Below are positions 31,751 to 39,960 of a stretch of 64,000 nucleotides of DNA, in pieces (within the stretch, counting starts at the first letter, position 1; every line of letters begins with the position of its first letter). Both the position numbers and the translations under genes were made by a program. The stretch lies in NCBI RefSeq assembly GCF_025200715.1, contig NZ_CP104143.1:310001-374000 (forward strand). The letters are read 5' to 3'. A model generated the notes under the pieces. That model ran no database searches, had not been told where the DNA came from, and saw only the letters and a program-made list of their open reading frames with translations. Origin of the DNA: Rhizobium sullae. GTDB taxonomy: Bacteria; Pseudomonadota; Alphaproteobacteria; Rhizobiales; Rhizobiaceae.

Positions 31751-31859
31751 GTCGGAACCTTGTCCCTTTCGGCCTCTTCAAGTTAACAGTCTATTAATAA
31801 CGATGAGCCGGAAACGGGTCCAGCTTGGGGGTCGGATTTCGGGCGGAAAGGTTAATTCG

Positions 31860-31909
31860 TTGTGCGGCGCACAAATTATGTTGCAATGCACAATAAACTT
31901 GCCTATATA
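31860..31909 (+). promoter_or_regulatory. phaP promoter with TGC-rich operator-like repeats
   Basis: TTGTGC-GGC-GCACAA (31860-31874) is a perfect inverted repeat, and GCACAA recurs at 31888-31893 after TGTTGC. A sigma70-like -35 TTGCAA (31881-31886) and -10 TATATA (31904-31909) are 17 bases apart, the second repeat overlapping the spacer. Phasin genes are typically repressed by PhaR at TGC-rich sites. Confidence 0.6.
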
Positions 31910-31964
31910 AGATACATCCAAACTACGCAGGCGTTATCCGCCTGAACCCAAGGAGCTTAATTCG

Positions 31965-32414
31965 ATGGCTAACATAAAGATCGACGACGTTTTTTCAATG
32001 TCCTCTTTCGACCCGTCCAAGTTCGCTGAATCCTTCCGTGACTTCACTGAAAAAGGCGCCCAGCAGTCGCGTGAAGCCTATGCAAAGATGAAGGCCGCTG
32101 GCGAAGATGCCGGAAAGACCCTCGAAGCCACGGTTCAGACCGCGCAGGCCGGCACTGTCGAAATCGGCCTGAAGGCGATTGACGCGCTCCGCATAAACGC
32201 TGAAAATTCGCTGTCGCACATGGAAGCGCTGCTCGGCGTGAAGTCGATTGCAGAGCTCGTCGAACTTCAGACCGCTTTCCTGCGCAAGCAGGCGGAACTG
32301 ACCGTTGAGCAGGCGAAGTCGATGCAGGAAACCTCCAAGCAGGTCGCTGAAAAGCTCGCAAAGCCCACCAAGGAAGCTGCCGAAAAGGTCATGGCCTCCT
32401 TCAAGGTTGCCTGA
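31965..32414 (+). CDS. phaP: Phasin (PHB granule protein)
   Basis: A 149-residue amphipathic all-helical protein of the Phasin_2 family that coats polyhydroxybutyrate granules. It has the family-typical FDPSKFAESFRDFTEKGAQQ and SHMEALLGVKSIAELVELQT. AAGGAGC lies ten bases before the ATG. It corresponds by position to S. meliloti phaP1 next to cbrA. It carries its own strong promoter and terminator, as expected for an abundant protein. Confidence 0.92.
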   Translation: MANIKIDDVFSMSSFDPSKFAESFRDFTEKGAQQSREAYAKMKAAGEDAGKTLEATVQTAQAGTVEIGLKAIDALRINAENSLSHMEALLGVKSIAELVELQTAFLRKQAELTVEQAKSMQETSKQVAEKLAKPTKEAAEKVMASFKVA

Positions 32415-32437
32415 TCCGCGACCGGTGCGACAAAACA

Positions 32438-32465
32438 AAGGCTGGACCGCATGTCCGGCCTTTTT
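32438..32465 (+). terminator. Terminator of the phasin gene
   Basis: GGCTGGAC, five bases, GTCCGGCC (one G-U pair), then TTTTT; 24 bases after the phaP stop. Confidence 0.85.
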
Positions 32466-32543
32466 GTACATTGAGGGGAGATAGGGCTTGAATTAATTTC
32501 CAAGTCCTCGTATGTGACCCCCGTCGCGCCGGGCGCGATTTGT

Positions 32544-32620
32544 GCGGTTGTAGCTCAGTTGGTTAGAGCGCAGGTTTGTGGCACCTGAGGTCGGTGGTTC
32601 GAGACCACCCAACCGTACCA
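32544..32620 (+). tRNA. tRNA-His (GTG anticodon)
   Basis: A 77-base cloverleaf with encoded CCA. Anticodon stem CAGGT/ACCTG encloses TTGTGGC, anticodon GTG at 32578-32580; the T arm is GGTGGTTCGAGACCACC. The acceptor stem is GCGGTTG with CAACCGT, so the first pair is G1:U72, the discriminator is A73, and the base before position 1 is T. The usual encoded G-1 is absent, as known for alphaproteobacterial tRNA-His. Confidence 0.97.
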
Positions 32621-32813
32621 TTCCTCTCAAAACGAATTCAGCATATCGAGCCATTCGGCTTATCGTTTGCTGACCATTGCCCTCCGGCATGTGCCGCCTA
32701 TCTACTCCCGGCAACGCAGGTAAACTTTGTGTTATATTGCGTTGCAAAATGTGAGCGGGAGTGTCATTTTGCGCCGGGGGTTACATCAAGAGTGCTTTTA
32801 GAAGGAGACTTTA

Positions 32814-33059
32814 ATGTCCATTTCTCTCAAGAATCTGGATGGATCCAAAGCAACGGTGGTTTCAGCGATCAACGTTGCCGCCGAGGTCAGGAAAGCGCGC
32901 GAAGCCGTAGGCTACAGCGTCGATGACCTAGCGGTCACCTGTGGCCTCGTCACCAATGAAATCATCGAAATCGAAAATGGGGAAAATGCCGATCCCGCAA
33001 AGCTGCGGCGCATTGCTGCCGCCCTGCAGGTTCCGCCGTCCGACTTCGTTCCTATGTAA
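32814..33059 (+). CDS. Small XRE-type helix-turn-helix protein
   Basis: An 81-residue protein with one HTH_3 domain: EVRKAREAVGYSVDDLAVTC, a second helix GLVTNEIIEIENG and PAKLRRIAAAL. AAGGAG lies before the ATG. There is no effector or toxin domain and no partner toxin next to it, so it is more likely a stand-alone regulator than an antitoxin. It has its own terminator. Confidence 0.75.
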   Translation: MSISLKNLDGSKATVVSAINVAAEVRKAREAVGYSVDDLAVTCGLVTNEIIEIENGENADPAKLRRIAAALQVPPSDFVPM

Positions 33060-33079
33060 AATGACAATGTGAACGAACT

Positions 33080-33111
33080 AAAAAGCCGGTCAGATTTTGA
33101 CCGGCTTTTTT
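33080..33111 (+). terminator. Terminator after the XRE gene
   Basis: A-run, GCCGGTCA, five bases, TGACCGGC, T6; a perfect stem 21 bases after the stop. Confidence 0.92.
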
Positions 33112-33188
33112 CGTGTGGCTTTGCGCCATGCCATCCGAAATGATGGAACCTGCCCATCCCTCCGGCCGTTCTACAGACTGACGGGAGA

Positions 33189-33629
33189 ATGAGGATGCCG
33201 AAAACCTTTCTTTACGGTGCGACCAAGGTCGAGGAGACGAGCGGCGCCCAGGCGGTCGCTAGCCTCGAACAGTTTCGGTGGAAGAGCCGGGTTCTGGTCA
33301 TTTTCGCCGACAAGGACAACAGCCGCGCCGCCCGTCAGGAAAACCAGCTGCTTGCCGATCGCACCGGCCTGGAGGAGCGCGATATGGTCGTTCTCAAGAT
33401 TTCCGGCAGCACGGTCAAGCCGATCTTCGGCGGAGGCGGCAATCTGAACGAGAAGGCGCTTCGAAAGGAGCTCCATGCTCCCGAGGCCGGCGAATTCGGA
33501 GCTGTCTTGGTTGGCAAGGATGGAACGGTGAAACTCAAGGTGAGCGAGCCGGTGAGCAACGGCGAACTTCTTGCCATCATCGACAGCATGCCGATGCGTG
33601 CGGCCGAATCCCTGAAACCCGACAAATAA
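33189..33629 (+). CDS. DUF4174-family thioredoxin-fold protein
   Basis: A 146-residue protein with the DUF4174 pattern: LEQFRWKSRVLVIFADKDNS, ARQENQLLADRTGLEERDMV and FGAVLVGKDGTVKLK near residue 105. It has no CxxC pair, so redox activity is unlikely. The start at 33189 follows GACGGGAGA; an ATG two codons later is also possible. It has no clear signal peptide. The function is unknown. A small proline-rich gene follows 25 bases downstream. Confidence 0.72.
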   Translation: MRMPKTFLYGATKVEETSGAQAVASLEQFRWKSRVLVIFADKDNSRAARQENQLLADRTGLEERDMVVLKISGSTVKPIFGGGGNLNEKALRKELHAPEAGEFGAVLVGKDGTVKLKVSEPVSNGELLAIIDSMPMRAAESLKPDK

Positions 33630-33654
33630 GCAAATAGAAGACGGAAGGAGCAGG

Positions 33655-33855
33655 ATGTCCGTTCCCAACGAACCCATTCCCGATCAGCCGCCGATGCCCG
33701 GACCTGGCTGGAAACCGGAGCCGCCCGTCAAGGAGCCCGATCCCGATCGCCTGCCGGACGAGACGCCCAATCCCAATCCGGACGAAAACGAAGAGCCTCC
33801 AAAGCAGGCCGGCGGTCAAAGGAATATCTGCCGTTCTGCGCCGACCAGTTCCTGA
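33655..33855 (+). CDS. Small proline-rich acidic protein
   Basis: A 66-residue product, start ATG at 33655 with GGAAGGAGCAGG directly upstream. About a third of the residues are proline, with PEPPVKEPDPDRLPDETPNP in the middle, so it is probably disordered. The last 13 codons run antisense through the end of the convergent lysR gene and change composition, which suggests an original stop was lost. It is likely co-transcribed with the DUF4174 gene. Confidence 0.55.
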   Translation: MSVPNEPIPDQPPMPGPGWKPEPPVKEPDPDRLPDETPNPNPDENEEPPKQAGGQRNICRSAPTSS

Positions 33856-34697
33856 AGAAAGTCGGCGACAGTGCGCACGCGCACCAGATCGCGGGCGCTC
33901 TCGTGGTAGGTCGTCCAGTAGGCGCGCCGGATCGAGACGTCGGGCAGGATACGAACCAGTTCGTCATACTGCCGGGCGATGTAGTCGTGCAGGATGCCGA
34001 CACCAGCCCCGGAGCGCACTGCCTCCGTCTGGCCGGTCGCCGAGGAGATCTCAAAGCCAGCGCTCCAGTTGCGCATGACCTCGCCGGTGAAATTCAGAGA
34101 TTGAGAAAAGAGCAGGTCCTCCACATAACCGATGCGGCGATGCTGCTTGAGCGCCTCGTTGTTGTCGGGCAAGCCGTTGAGTTCGGCGTAGCGGCGCGAG
34201 GCATAGAGCCCCAGCGTATAGTCGGTCAGCTTCGAGGATACGAGGCGACCCTGTTCGGGCCGTTCCAGCGTGATGGCGATGTCCGCCTCGCGTTGCGATA
34301 GTGAGAAAGAGCGCGGCACTGGCACCAACTGGATTTTCAGCTCCGGATGACGCTCGATCAGCCGTCCGATACGCGGGGCCAAAAAGGAAACGCCGAAGCC
34401 GTCGGGCGCCCCGACGCGGACCGTGCCGGCGATAGCCGTGTCGGTGCGACCGAGGTTAGCCTGCGCGGCGAGCATTTCCGTCTCCATCCGCTCAGCCGAA
34501 GCGAGGAACACTTCGCCTTCGGCAGTCAGCTCGCAGCCATTGGTGCGGCGGGTGAAGAGCCGAGACTTCAGTGCCCCCTCGAGCGACGTCACGCGCCGCG
34601 AGAGGGTGGCGTGGTTGAGCCCCAGCCGCTTGGAGGCGGCAAGGATCTGCCCCGTTCTGGCTACGGCGAGGAAGATGCGGACGTCGTCCCAGTTCAT
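33816..34697 (-). CDS. LysR-family transcriptional regulator
   Basis: A 293-residue regulator with an N-terminal winged helix-turn-helix (FLAVARTGQILAASKRLGLN, then LSRRVTSLEGALKSRLFTRR) and a C-terminal LysR substrate domain. It lies 32 bases after the monooxygenase gene on the same strand, so probably in one unit, and is near the divergent mmsA gene, a plausible target. Confidence 0.88.
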   Translation of the reverse strand: MNWDDVRIFLAVARTGQILAASKRLGLNHATLSRRVTSLEGALKSRLFTRRTNGCELTAEGEVFLASAERMETEMLAAQANLGRTDTAIAGTVRVGAPDGFGVSFLAPRIGRLIERHPELKIQLVPVPRSFSLSQREADIAITLERPEQGRLVSSKLTDYTLGLYASRRYAELNGLPDNNEALKQHRRIGYVEDLLFSQSLNFTGEVMRNWSAGFEISSATGQTEAVRSGAGVGILHDYIARQYDELVRILPDVSIRRAYWTTYHESARDLVRVRTVADFLQELVGAERQIFL

Positions 34698-34729
34698 GTC
34701 CTTAAGTCCTTGCTGCCCGAGTCCCGAAC

Positions 34730-35062
34730 CTACGTCGCCAAATGATCGCCGGTCTTACCGCGCAGAATGATGGGATCGACATCAATGAGTGACAGCGACG
34801 TGACCATGTGGGCGGTCGACGTCTTGTACCTGAGGAAATGCGGCGTCTGGAGATGCGCTTCGTAGTCCTCCTGGCTGGCATAGACTTCGAAGATGCAGAT
34901 TTTTTCTGGACGATCCTTGATCGAGACCGCGTATAAGGTCAGCACGCCTTGTTCGGACGCGACCGCCGCCTCGATTTCTTCAGACAGGAGCGCACGATAG
35001 GCATCGAGCTGGGCGGGGTCTATCTCCAGTTCCGCCATTCTCACGACACGTTTGCCGCTCAT
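34730..35062 (-). CDS. Antibiotic-biosynthesis-monooxygenase (ABM) domain protein
   Basis: A 110-residue ferredoxin-like-fold protein with the ABM pattern: IDPAQLDAYRALLSEEIEAA, EQGVLTLYAV, IFEVYASQEDYEAHLQTPHF. Members act as quinol or aldehyde mono-oxygenases (YgiN type) without cofactor. AGGAGGG is ten bases before the ATG. It is divergent from mmsA by 199 bases and upstream of a lysR gene. The substrate is unknown. Confidence 0.8.
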   Translation of the reverse strand: MSGKRVVRMAELEIDPAQLDAYRALLSEEIEAAVASEQGVLTLYAVSIKDRPEKICIFEVYASQEDYEAHLQTPHFLRYKTSTAHMVTSLSLIDVDPIILRGKTGDHLAT

Positions 35063-35261
35063 CGATGGACGACCCTCCTCTTGAGTTCAGCCTCTTGCGC
35101 GCGGCTGTCCAGGGTTGCGCCTTGGAGAAGGCCTGCTGGAGGAGTGCTCGCACGTTAGGGCTTCGATTTTTGCACAACGGTTGCTTATCGCAATGCATTG
35201 ATTTGTGCAAATTGAAGTGCGATTGTGGCGCTATCAAGGGAATTCAAGAGGAGGCACATCC

Positions 35262-36758
35262 ATGTACGAGATCGGTCATTTCATTGGCGGCAAGCATGTT
35301 GCGGGCAAAAGCGGCCGCAGCAGCAACGTCTACAATCCGGCCACCGGCGAAGTTCAGGCATCCGTGGCGCTCGCAAGCGTCGAGGAAATCCGCGCCGCGG
35401 TCGAAAATGCCAAGGCGGCGCAGCCGAAGTGGGCCGCAACTAATCCGCAGCGTCGCGCCCGCGTTTTCTTCAAGTTCGTGGAACTCCTGAACAAGCATAT
35501 GGACGAGCTTGCAGAACTGCTCTCCAAGGAGCATGGCAAGACCGTCGAAGACTCCAAGGGCGATATCGTCCGCGGTCTTGAAGTCTGTGAATTCGTCTGC
35601 GGCATTCCGCATCTGCTGAAGGGCGAATTCACCGAAGGCGCAGGCCCGGCGATCGACATGTACTCCATCCGCCAGGCCGTCGGCATCGGCGCCGGCATCA
35701 CTCCGTTCAACTTCCCGGCCATGATCCCGATGTGGATGTTTGCCCCCGCAATTGCTTGCGGCAACGCCTTCATCCTCAAGCCCTCCGAACGTGATCCGTC
35801 CGTTCCGCTGCGTCTTGCCGAACTGATGATCGAAGCCGGACTTCCGGCAGGCATCCTGAACGTCGTCAACGGCGACAAGGCCGCCGTCGATGCGATCCTG
35901 ATGGACCCGGATATCGGCGCCGTCACCTTCGTCGGTTCCACGCCGATCGCCCGTTATGTCTATGGTACGGCCGCCATGAACGGCAAGCGTGCCCAGTGCT
36001 TCGGCGGCGCCAAGAACCACATGATCATCATGCCGGATGCCGACATGGACCAAGCCGTCAACGCGTTGATGGGCGCAGGTTATGGTTCGGCGGGCGAGCG
36101 CTGCATGGCGATCTCGGTTGCCGTTCCGGTCGGCGAGGAAACCGCAAACCGCCTCGTCGAGAAGCTGACACCGAAGATCGAGTCGCTGCGCATCGGCCCC
36201 TACACCGATGAGAAGGCCGACATGGGGCCGCTTGTCACCAAGGAAGCCTATGCCCGCGTCAACAGCCTGATCGATCGCGGCGTCGAGCAGGGGGCGAAAC
36301 TCGTCGTCGACGGCCGCGGCTTCAAGCTGCAGGGTTACGAAGACGGCTATTTCGTCGGCGGCTCGCTGTTCGACCACGTCACGCCGGACATGGACATCTA
36401 CAAGACCGAAATCTTCGGACCTGTGCTTTCTGTCGTCCGCGCTCATAACTACGAAGAAGCCCTGTCGTTGCCGATGAAGCACGAGTATGGCAACGGCGTT
36501 GCGATCTATACCCGCGACGGCGATGCCGCCCGCGACTTCGCTTCGCGTATCAACATCGGCATGATCGGCATCAACGTCCCGATCCCGGTTCCGCTTGCCT
36601 ACCACTCCTTCGGCGGCTGGAAGTCCTCGAGCTTCGGTGACCTCAACCAGCACGGCACGGACTCGATCAAGTTCTGGACCAAGACCAAGACCGTCACCGC
36701 CCGCTGGCCGTCAGGCATCAAGGACGGCGCCGAATTCGTCATGCCGACGATGAAGTAG
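35262..36758 (+). CDS. mmsA: (Methyl)malonate-semialdehyde dehydrogenase, CoA-acylating
   Basis: A 498-residue aldehyde dehydrogenase converting methylmalonate or malonate semialdehyde to propionyl- or acetyl-CoA in valine and myo-inositol degradation. It has GITPFNFPAMIPMWMF near residue 148, FVGSTPIARYVYG, the catalytic cysteine in GSAGERCMAIS near residue 285, and FKTEIFGP-like YKTEIFGPVLSVV. The ATG at 35262 follows AAGAGGAGG. It is called iolA in S. meliloti; no other inositol genes are here. Confidence 0.93.
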   Translation: MYEIGHFIGGKHVAGKSGRSSNVYNPATGEVQASVALASVEEIRAAVENAKAAQPKWAATNPQRRARVFFKFVELLNKHMDELAELLSKEHGKTVEDSKGDIVRGLEVCEFVCGIPHLLKGEFTEGAGPAIDMYSIRQAVGIGAGITPFNFPAMIPMWMFAPAIACGNAFILKPSERDPSVPLRLAELMIEAGLPAGILNVVNGDKAAVDAILMDPDIGAVTFVGSTPIARYVYGTAAMNGKRAQCFGGAKNHMIIMPDADMDQAVNALMGAGYGSAGERCMAISVAVPVGEETANRLVEKLTPKIESLRIGPYTDEKADMGPLVTKEAYARVNSLIDRGVEQGAKLVVDGRGFKLQGYEDGYFVGGSLFDHVTPDMDIYKTEIFGPVLSVVRAHNYEEALSLPMKHEYGNGVAIYTRDGDAARDFASRINIGMIGINVPIPVPLAYHSFGGWKSSSFGDLNQHGTDSIKFWTKTKTVTARWPSGIKDGAEFVMPTMK

Positions 36759-36781
36759 GATCGAAAAGCAGATTGATACCG

Positions 36782-36808
36782 ATTGGGGGCCACACGGCCC
36801 CCAATTTA
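36782..36808 (+). terminator. Terminator of mmsA
   Basis: ATTGGGGGCC, ACAC, GGCCCCCAAT: a perfect 10-bp stem 23 bases after the stop, with a short TTTA tail. Confidence 0.75.
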
Positions 36809-36837
36809 CGATGTTAAGTTGTTAAATTTGCAAACGC

Positions 36838-37313
36838 GTGCTTCTCGACTTGAGGAAGAATGGCGAGTTTTCGTCCAGACGCCCGATTGGCCCGAATGCC
36901 TTTGCGCTTCCGGACGGCAATATCGTCACGGACGAACTCGTGGAATTGGCAGGCGGCGACACTGAAATGACTGCTGCCGTTTTTGTCCATGAAATCGGCC
37001 ATATCGAGCATAAGCCACAGCCTGTGCCAAACCTATCGCGCCGCCGGCGTCGCGGTCTGGTGATGCTGGTCCCTGGCGACGTCGGATCAGACCTTGACCC
37101 AACGGGGCGGATTGCTGGCGCTTTCCTACTCGCGATCCGCCGAAGGCGAAGCGGATCGCCGGTCCCTCGATCTCATGAGGAAGTCCGGCATGGACCCGGC
37201 CGCGATCGCGCTTTTTCGATACGATCGAGCCGAAGCTCGGTGACCACTCCAAACCAGAATGCTTTTCCACGCGTCCTGGTACGCCTGACAGGAAAGAAGC
37301 CATCCCGAAATAA
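36838..37313 (+). pseudogene. Frameshifted M48-family metalloprotease
   Basis: Pieces of an M48 peptidase appear in order in different frames: GPNAFALPDGNIVTDELVEL and the zinc motif HEIGHIEH (frame 1, near 37000); LLALSYSRSAEGEADRRSLD with the third-ligand ExEAD and RKSGMDPAAIALF (frame 2, near 37110-37215); then DTIEPKLGDHS and the conserved end STRPGTPDRKEAIPK (frame 3) stopping at 37313. At least two indels are needed, plus probably one before GPNAFALP. No single frame makes an active protease. Confidence 0.82.
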
Positions 37314-37362
37314 GCAGGAGACGCCGACTGAAATCGGACGGCAGCGGCCAGCGGCACAAACG

Positions 37363-37416
37363 TGAATGCAAATTTCATATTTTGGAATTGTTCAAAACTA
37401 GGAAAGCCACTATATA
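37363..37416 (+). promoter_or_regulatory. rirA promoter with possible IRO box
   Basis: TTGTTC (37388-37393), 17 bases, TATATA (37411-37416) is a good sigma70-like promoter. Just upstream, TGA-N9-TCA at 37363-37377 matches the core of the RirA-binding IRO box. Only six positions are fixed, so chance is possible. Confidence 0.5.
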
Positions 37417-37459
37417 GCTTCCATACGGGCATTGAGCCCACGCGATTCAGGAGAACGGC

Positions 37460-37936
37460 ATGCGATTGACGAAGCAGACCAACTATGCGGTTCGCATGTT
37501 GATGTATTGCGCTGCCAATGAAGGGCGTCTGAGCCGGATTCCCGAAATTGCCAAGGCGTACGGGGTTTCTGAACTCTTCCTGTTCAAGATTCTCCAGCCG
37601 CTGAACAAGGCGGGCCTTGTCGAAACAGTTCGAGGCCGCAACGGTGGCGTGCGACTTGGCAAACCGGCTAAGGAGATCAGCCTTTTCGACGTCGTCAAAG
37701 TCACCGAAGACAGCTTTGCGATGGCCGAATGCTTTGAAGACAGCGCAGCCGAATGCCCGTTGGTCGACAGCTGCGGTCTGAACTCGGCGCTTCGCAAAGC
37801 GCTCAACGCCTTCTTCGACGTGCTGGCCGAATATTCGATCGACGATCTCGTGAGGGCGCGGCCGCAGATCAACTTCCTCCTCGGCCTGACCGGTGAGAAT
37901 TACCGCAAGCCCGCAATTAGCGTTCCGGCTGCTTAA
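37460..37936 (+). CDS. rirA: Iron-responsive regulator RirA (Rrf2 family)
   Basis: A 158-residue Rrf2 repressor. It starts MRLTKQTNYAVRMLMYC, with the winged helix at residues 2-70 and the three cysteines of the Fe-S cluster at about C91, C99 and C105 (ECFEDSAAECPLVDSC). RirA is the main iron-uptake repressor of rhizobia, sensing Fe-S status. Length and cysteine spacing fit RirA rather than IscR or NsrR. A 19-bp terminator hairpin follows and dppA lies downstream. Confidence 0.94.
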   Translation: MRLTKQTNYAVRMLMYCAANEGRLSRIPEIAKAYGVSELFLFKILQPLNKAGLVETVRGRNGGVRLGKPAKEISLFDVVKVTEDSFAMAECFEDSAAECPLVDSCGLNSALRKALNAFFDVLAEYSIDDLVRARPQINFLLGLTGENYRKPAISVPAA

Positions 37937-38278
37937 CCTCCGGCACGTAATAGTCGAATATACGCAAGAACCGCAGTTGCAACATGCAACTGCGGTTCTT
38001 GCGTTTTCGGCCTGCCGAATTGAATGCGGAGAGGCTTTTTGCGTATCCAAAAAGCGCGAAATTATACCAAAAGCGACAAAAGTTCAGCCTCATTCGCCCG
38101 ATTATTTCCAAATGAGGCCGATTTTTGACGGAAAATTTCTAAAGTTGTCCAACTGGAAAAATTTTCTGCGGATACCGTTGCTTTCAGCAAATAAATATCG
38201 TTCCATCGGCCCGCTGATCGGGAATATTTGTGCTCGATCTCCAAAGATCAAAAAAGAACAAACCTGGGAAACAAAATT
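37937..38278 (+). other. AT-rich rirA-dppA intergenic region with two further inverted repeats
   Basis: A 342-base gap, AT-rich against the surroundings. After the rirA terminator it holds GCTTTTTG-6-CAAAAAGC (38034-38055) and GCCTCATT-16-AATGAGGC (38087-38118), both perfect 8-bp repeats. No gene is seen. It must contain the dpp promoter; the repeats are candidate operators or leader hairpins. Confidence 0.5.
37963..38007 (+). terminator. Strong terminator of rirA (19-bp perfect stem)
   Basis: CGCAAGAACCGCAGTTGCA, loop ACA, the exact reverse complement, then TTTT. It is unusually long and perfect, 26 bases after the rirA stop. Confidence 0.85.
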
Positions 38279-39874
38279 ATGAAAAAGCTCTCCGTCCTGC
38301 TGGCAGCGACGGCCCTGGCTTCGGTCATGGCGACGTCGGCCTGGTCAAAAACCCTTGTCTATTGCTCTGAAGGTTCGCCGGAAGGCTTCGATCCGGGCCT
38401 CTACACCGCAGGCACGACCTTCGATGCGACCTCGCGCACGGTCTACAACCGCCTCGTCGAATTCAAGCACGGCAGCACCGAGATCGAGCCGGGTCTCGCC
38501 GAAAGCTGGACCGTTTCCGATGATGGTACGGTTTACACCTTCAAGCTGCGGCCGGGCGTCAAGTTCCAGACCACTGAATTCTTCACGCCGACGCGCGATC
38601 TCAACGCCGACGACGTCATCTTCTCCTTCGAGCGTCAGCTAAAGGCCGACAATCCGTGGAACAAGTATGTCGAGGGCGGTTCTTATGAATACGCCGCCGG
38701 CATGGGCTTCCCGGAGCTCATCAAGTCCATCGAGAAGGTCGATGACCTGACGGTCAAGTTCACGCTGACGCACTCTGAAGCACCCTTCATGGCCGATCTT
38801 GCCATGGACTTTGCGTCGATCCTGTCGAAGGAATATGCCGACAAGCTCGCAGCCGACGGCAAGATGAACCAGATGAACCAGATGCCACTCGGCACCGGTC
38901 CGTTCACCTTCGTCGCCTACCAGCCGGATGCCGTCATCCGCTACAAGGCCAACGAGAGCTACTTCAAGGGCAAGGAAAAGATTGATGATCTCGTCTTTGC
39001 GATCACCTCCGACGCTGCCGTCCGCGCGCAGAAGCTGAAGGCCGGCGAATGCCACATCATGCCGTACCCGAATGCTGCAGATGTCGCCGAACTGAAAAAG
39101 GACGAGAACCTGACCGTGCTTGAAGAGGCCGGCCTCAACGTTTCCTACGTTGCCTACAACACGCTGGTCCCACCGTTCGACAAGGTTGAAGTCCGCAAGG
39201 CTCTCAACATGGCGATCAACAAACAGGCGATCATCGATGCCGTCTTCCAGGGCGCTGCAGCGGTTGCCAAGAACCCGATCCCGCCGACGATGTGGTCGTA
39301 CAACGATGCCGTCGAAGACGACAAGTATGATCCGGATGCGGCAAAGAAGATGCTTGCCGATGCCGGCGTCAAGGATCTCAAGATGAAGCTCTGGGCGATG
39401 CCCGTCTCGCGTCCGTACATGTTGAACGCCCGCCGCGCGGCTGAACTGATGCAGGCTGACCTTGCGAAAATCGGCGTCGACGTCGAGATCGTCACCCATG
39501 AATGGGCCGAATATCTGAAGCTCTCGTCTGCCAAGGACCGTGACGGTGCCGTCATCCTCGGCTGGACCGGCGACAACGGCGATCCGGACAACTTCATGCA
39601 CACCCTGCTTGGTTGCGATGCTGTCGGCGGTAACAACCGTGCGCAGTGGTGCAACAAGGAATTCGACGATCTGATGATCAAGGCCAAGACGACGGCCGAC
39701 GTTGCAGAGCGCACCAAGTTCTACGAACAGGCCCAGCTGATCTTCAAGAAGGAAGCTCCCTGGGCAACGCTCGATCACTCGCTCGTCTTCATCCCCGTCA
39801 GCAAGAAGGTTTCCGGCTTCGTGCAGGATCCGCTCGGCTACCACCGCTTCGACGGCGTCGACATTTCCGAATAA
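38279..39874 (+). CDS. dppA: Dipeptide ABC transporter, periplasmic binding protein
   Basis: A 531-residue SBP family 5 protein. Signal peptide MKKLSVLLAATALASVMATS with cleavage near SAWSKT, then LVYCSEGSPEGFDPGLYTAG, characteristic of DppA. WTVSDDGTVYTFKLRPGVKF is the family signature near residue 75. GGGAA precedes the ATG at 38279. In E. coli DppA also feeds haem and delta-aminolevulinate uptake, which may matter beside rirA. Confidence 0.93.
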   Translation: MKKLSVLLAATALASVMATSAWSKTLVYCSEGSPEGFDPGLYTAGTTFDATSRTVYNRLVEFKHGSTEIEPGLAESWTVSDDGTVYTFKLRPGVKFQTTEFFTPTRDLNADDVIFSFERQLKADNPWNKYVEGGSYEYAAGMGFPELIKSIEKVDDLTVKFTLTHSEAPFMADLAMDFASILSKEYADKLAADGKMNQMNQMPLGTGPFTFVAYQPDAVIRYKANESYFKGKEKIDDLVFAITSDAAVRAQKLKAGECHIMPYPNAADVAELKKDENLTVLEEAGLNVSYVAYNTLVPPFDKVEVRKALNMAINKQAIIDAVFQGAAAVAKNPIPPTMWSYNDAVEDDKYDPDAAKKMLADAGVKDLKMKLWAMPVSRPYMLNARRAAELMQADLAKIGVDVEIVTHEWAEYLKLSSAKDRDGAVILGWTGDNGDPDNFMHTLLGCDAVGGNNRAQWCNKEFDDLMIKAKTTADVAERTKFYEQAQLIFKKEAPWATLDHSLVFIPVSKKVSGFVQDPLGYHRFDGVDISE

Positions 39875-39892
39875 CAAGAACTATGCAAGAAT

Positions 39893-39940
39893 GCCCGGTG
39901 AAAGCCGGGCTGGCCGGCGGTCAGGTTCCCTGACCGCCGG
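39893..39940 (+). repeat. Two hairpins in the dppA-dppB spacer
   Basis: GCCCGG-6-CCGGGC (39893-39910) followed by CCGGCGGTCAG-5-CTGACCGCCGG (39914-39940). Such stems between a binding-protein gene and its permease gene usually protect the upstream mRNA. Confidence 0.8.
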
Positions 39941-39960
39941 AAACTATTGGAACATCTGCC

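Noticed and set aside
32544..33059. tRNA-His as integration site of a genomic island
   Set aside because: No integrase, no repeat of the tRNA 3' end found by eye, and core-like genes on both sides.
32814..33059. Antitoxin of a toxin-antitoxin pair
   Set aside because: No adjacent small toxin gene; the gene has its own ribosome-binding site and terminator.
35244..36653. 469-codon frame opposite mmsA
   Set aside because: Antisense shadow of a well-supported dehydrogenase.
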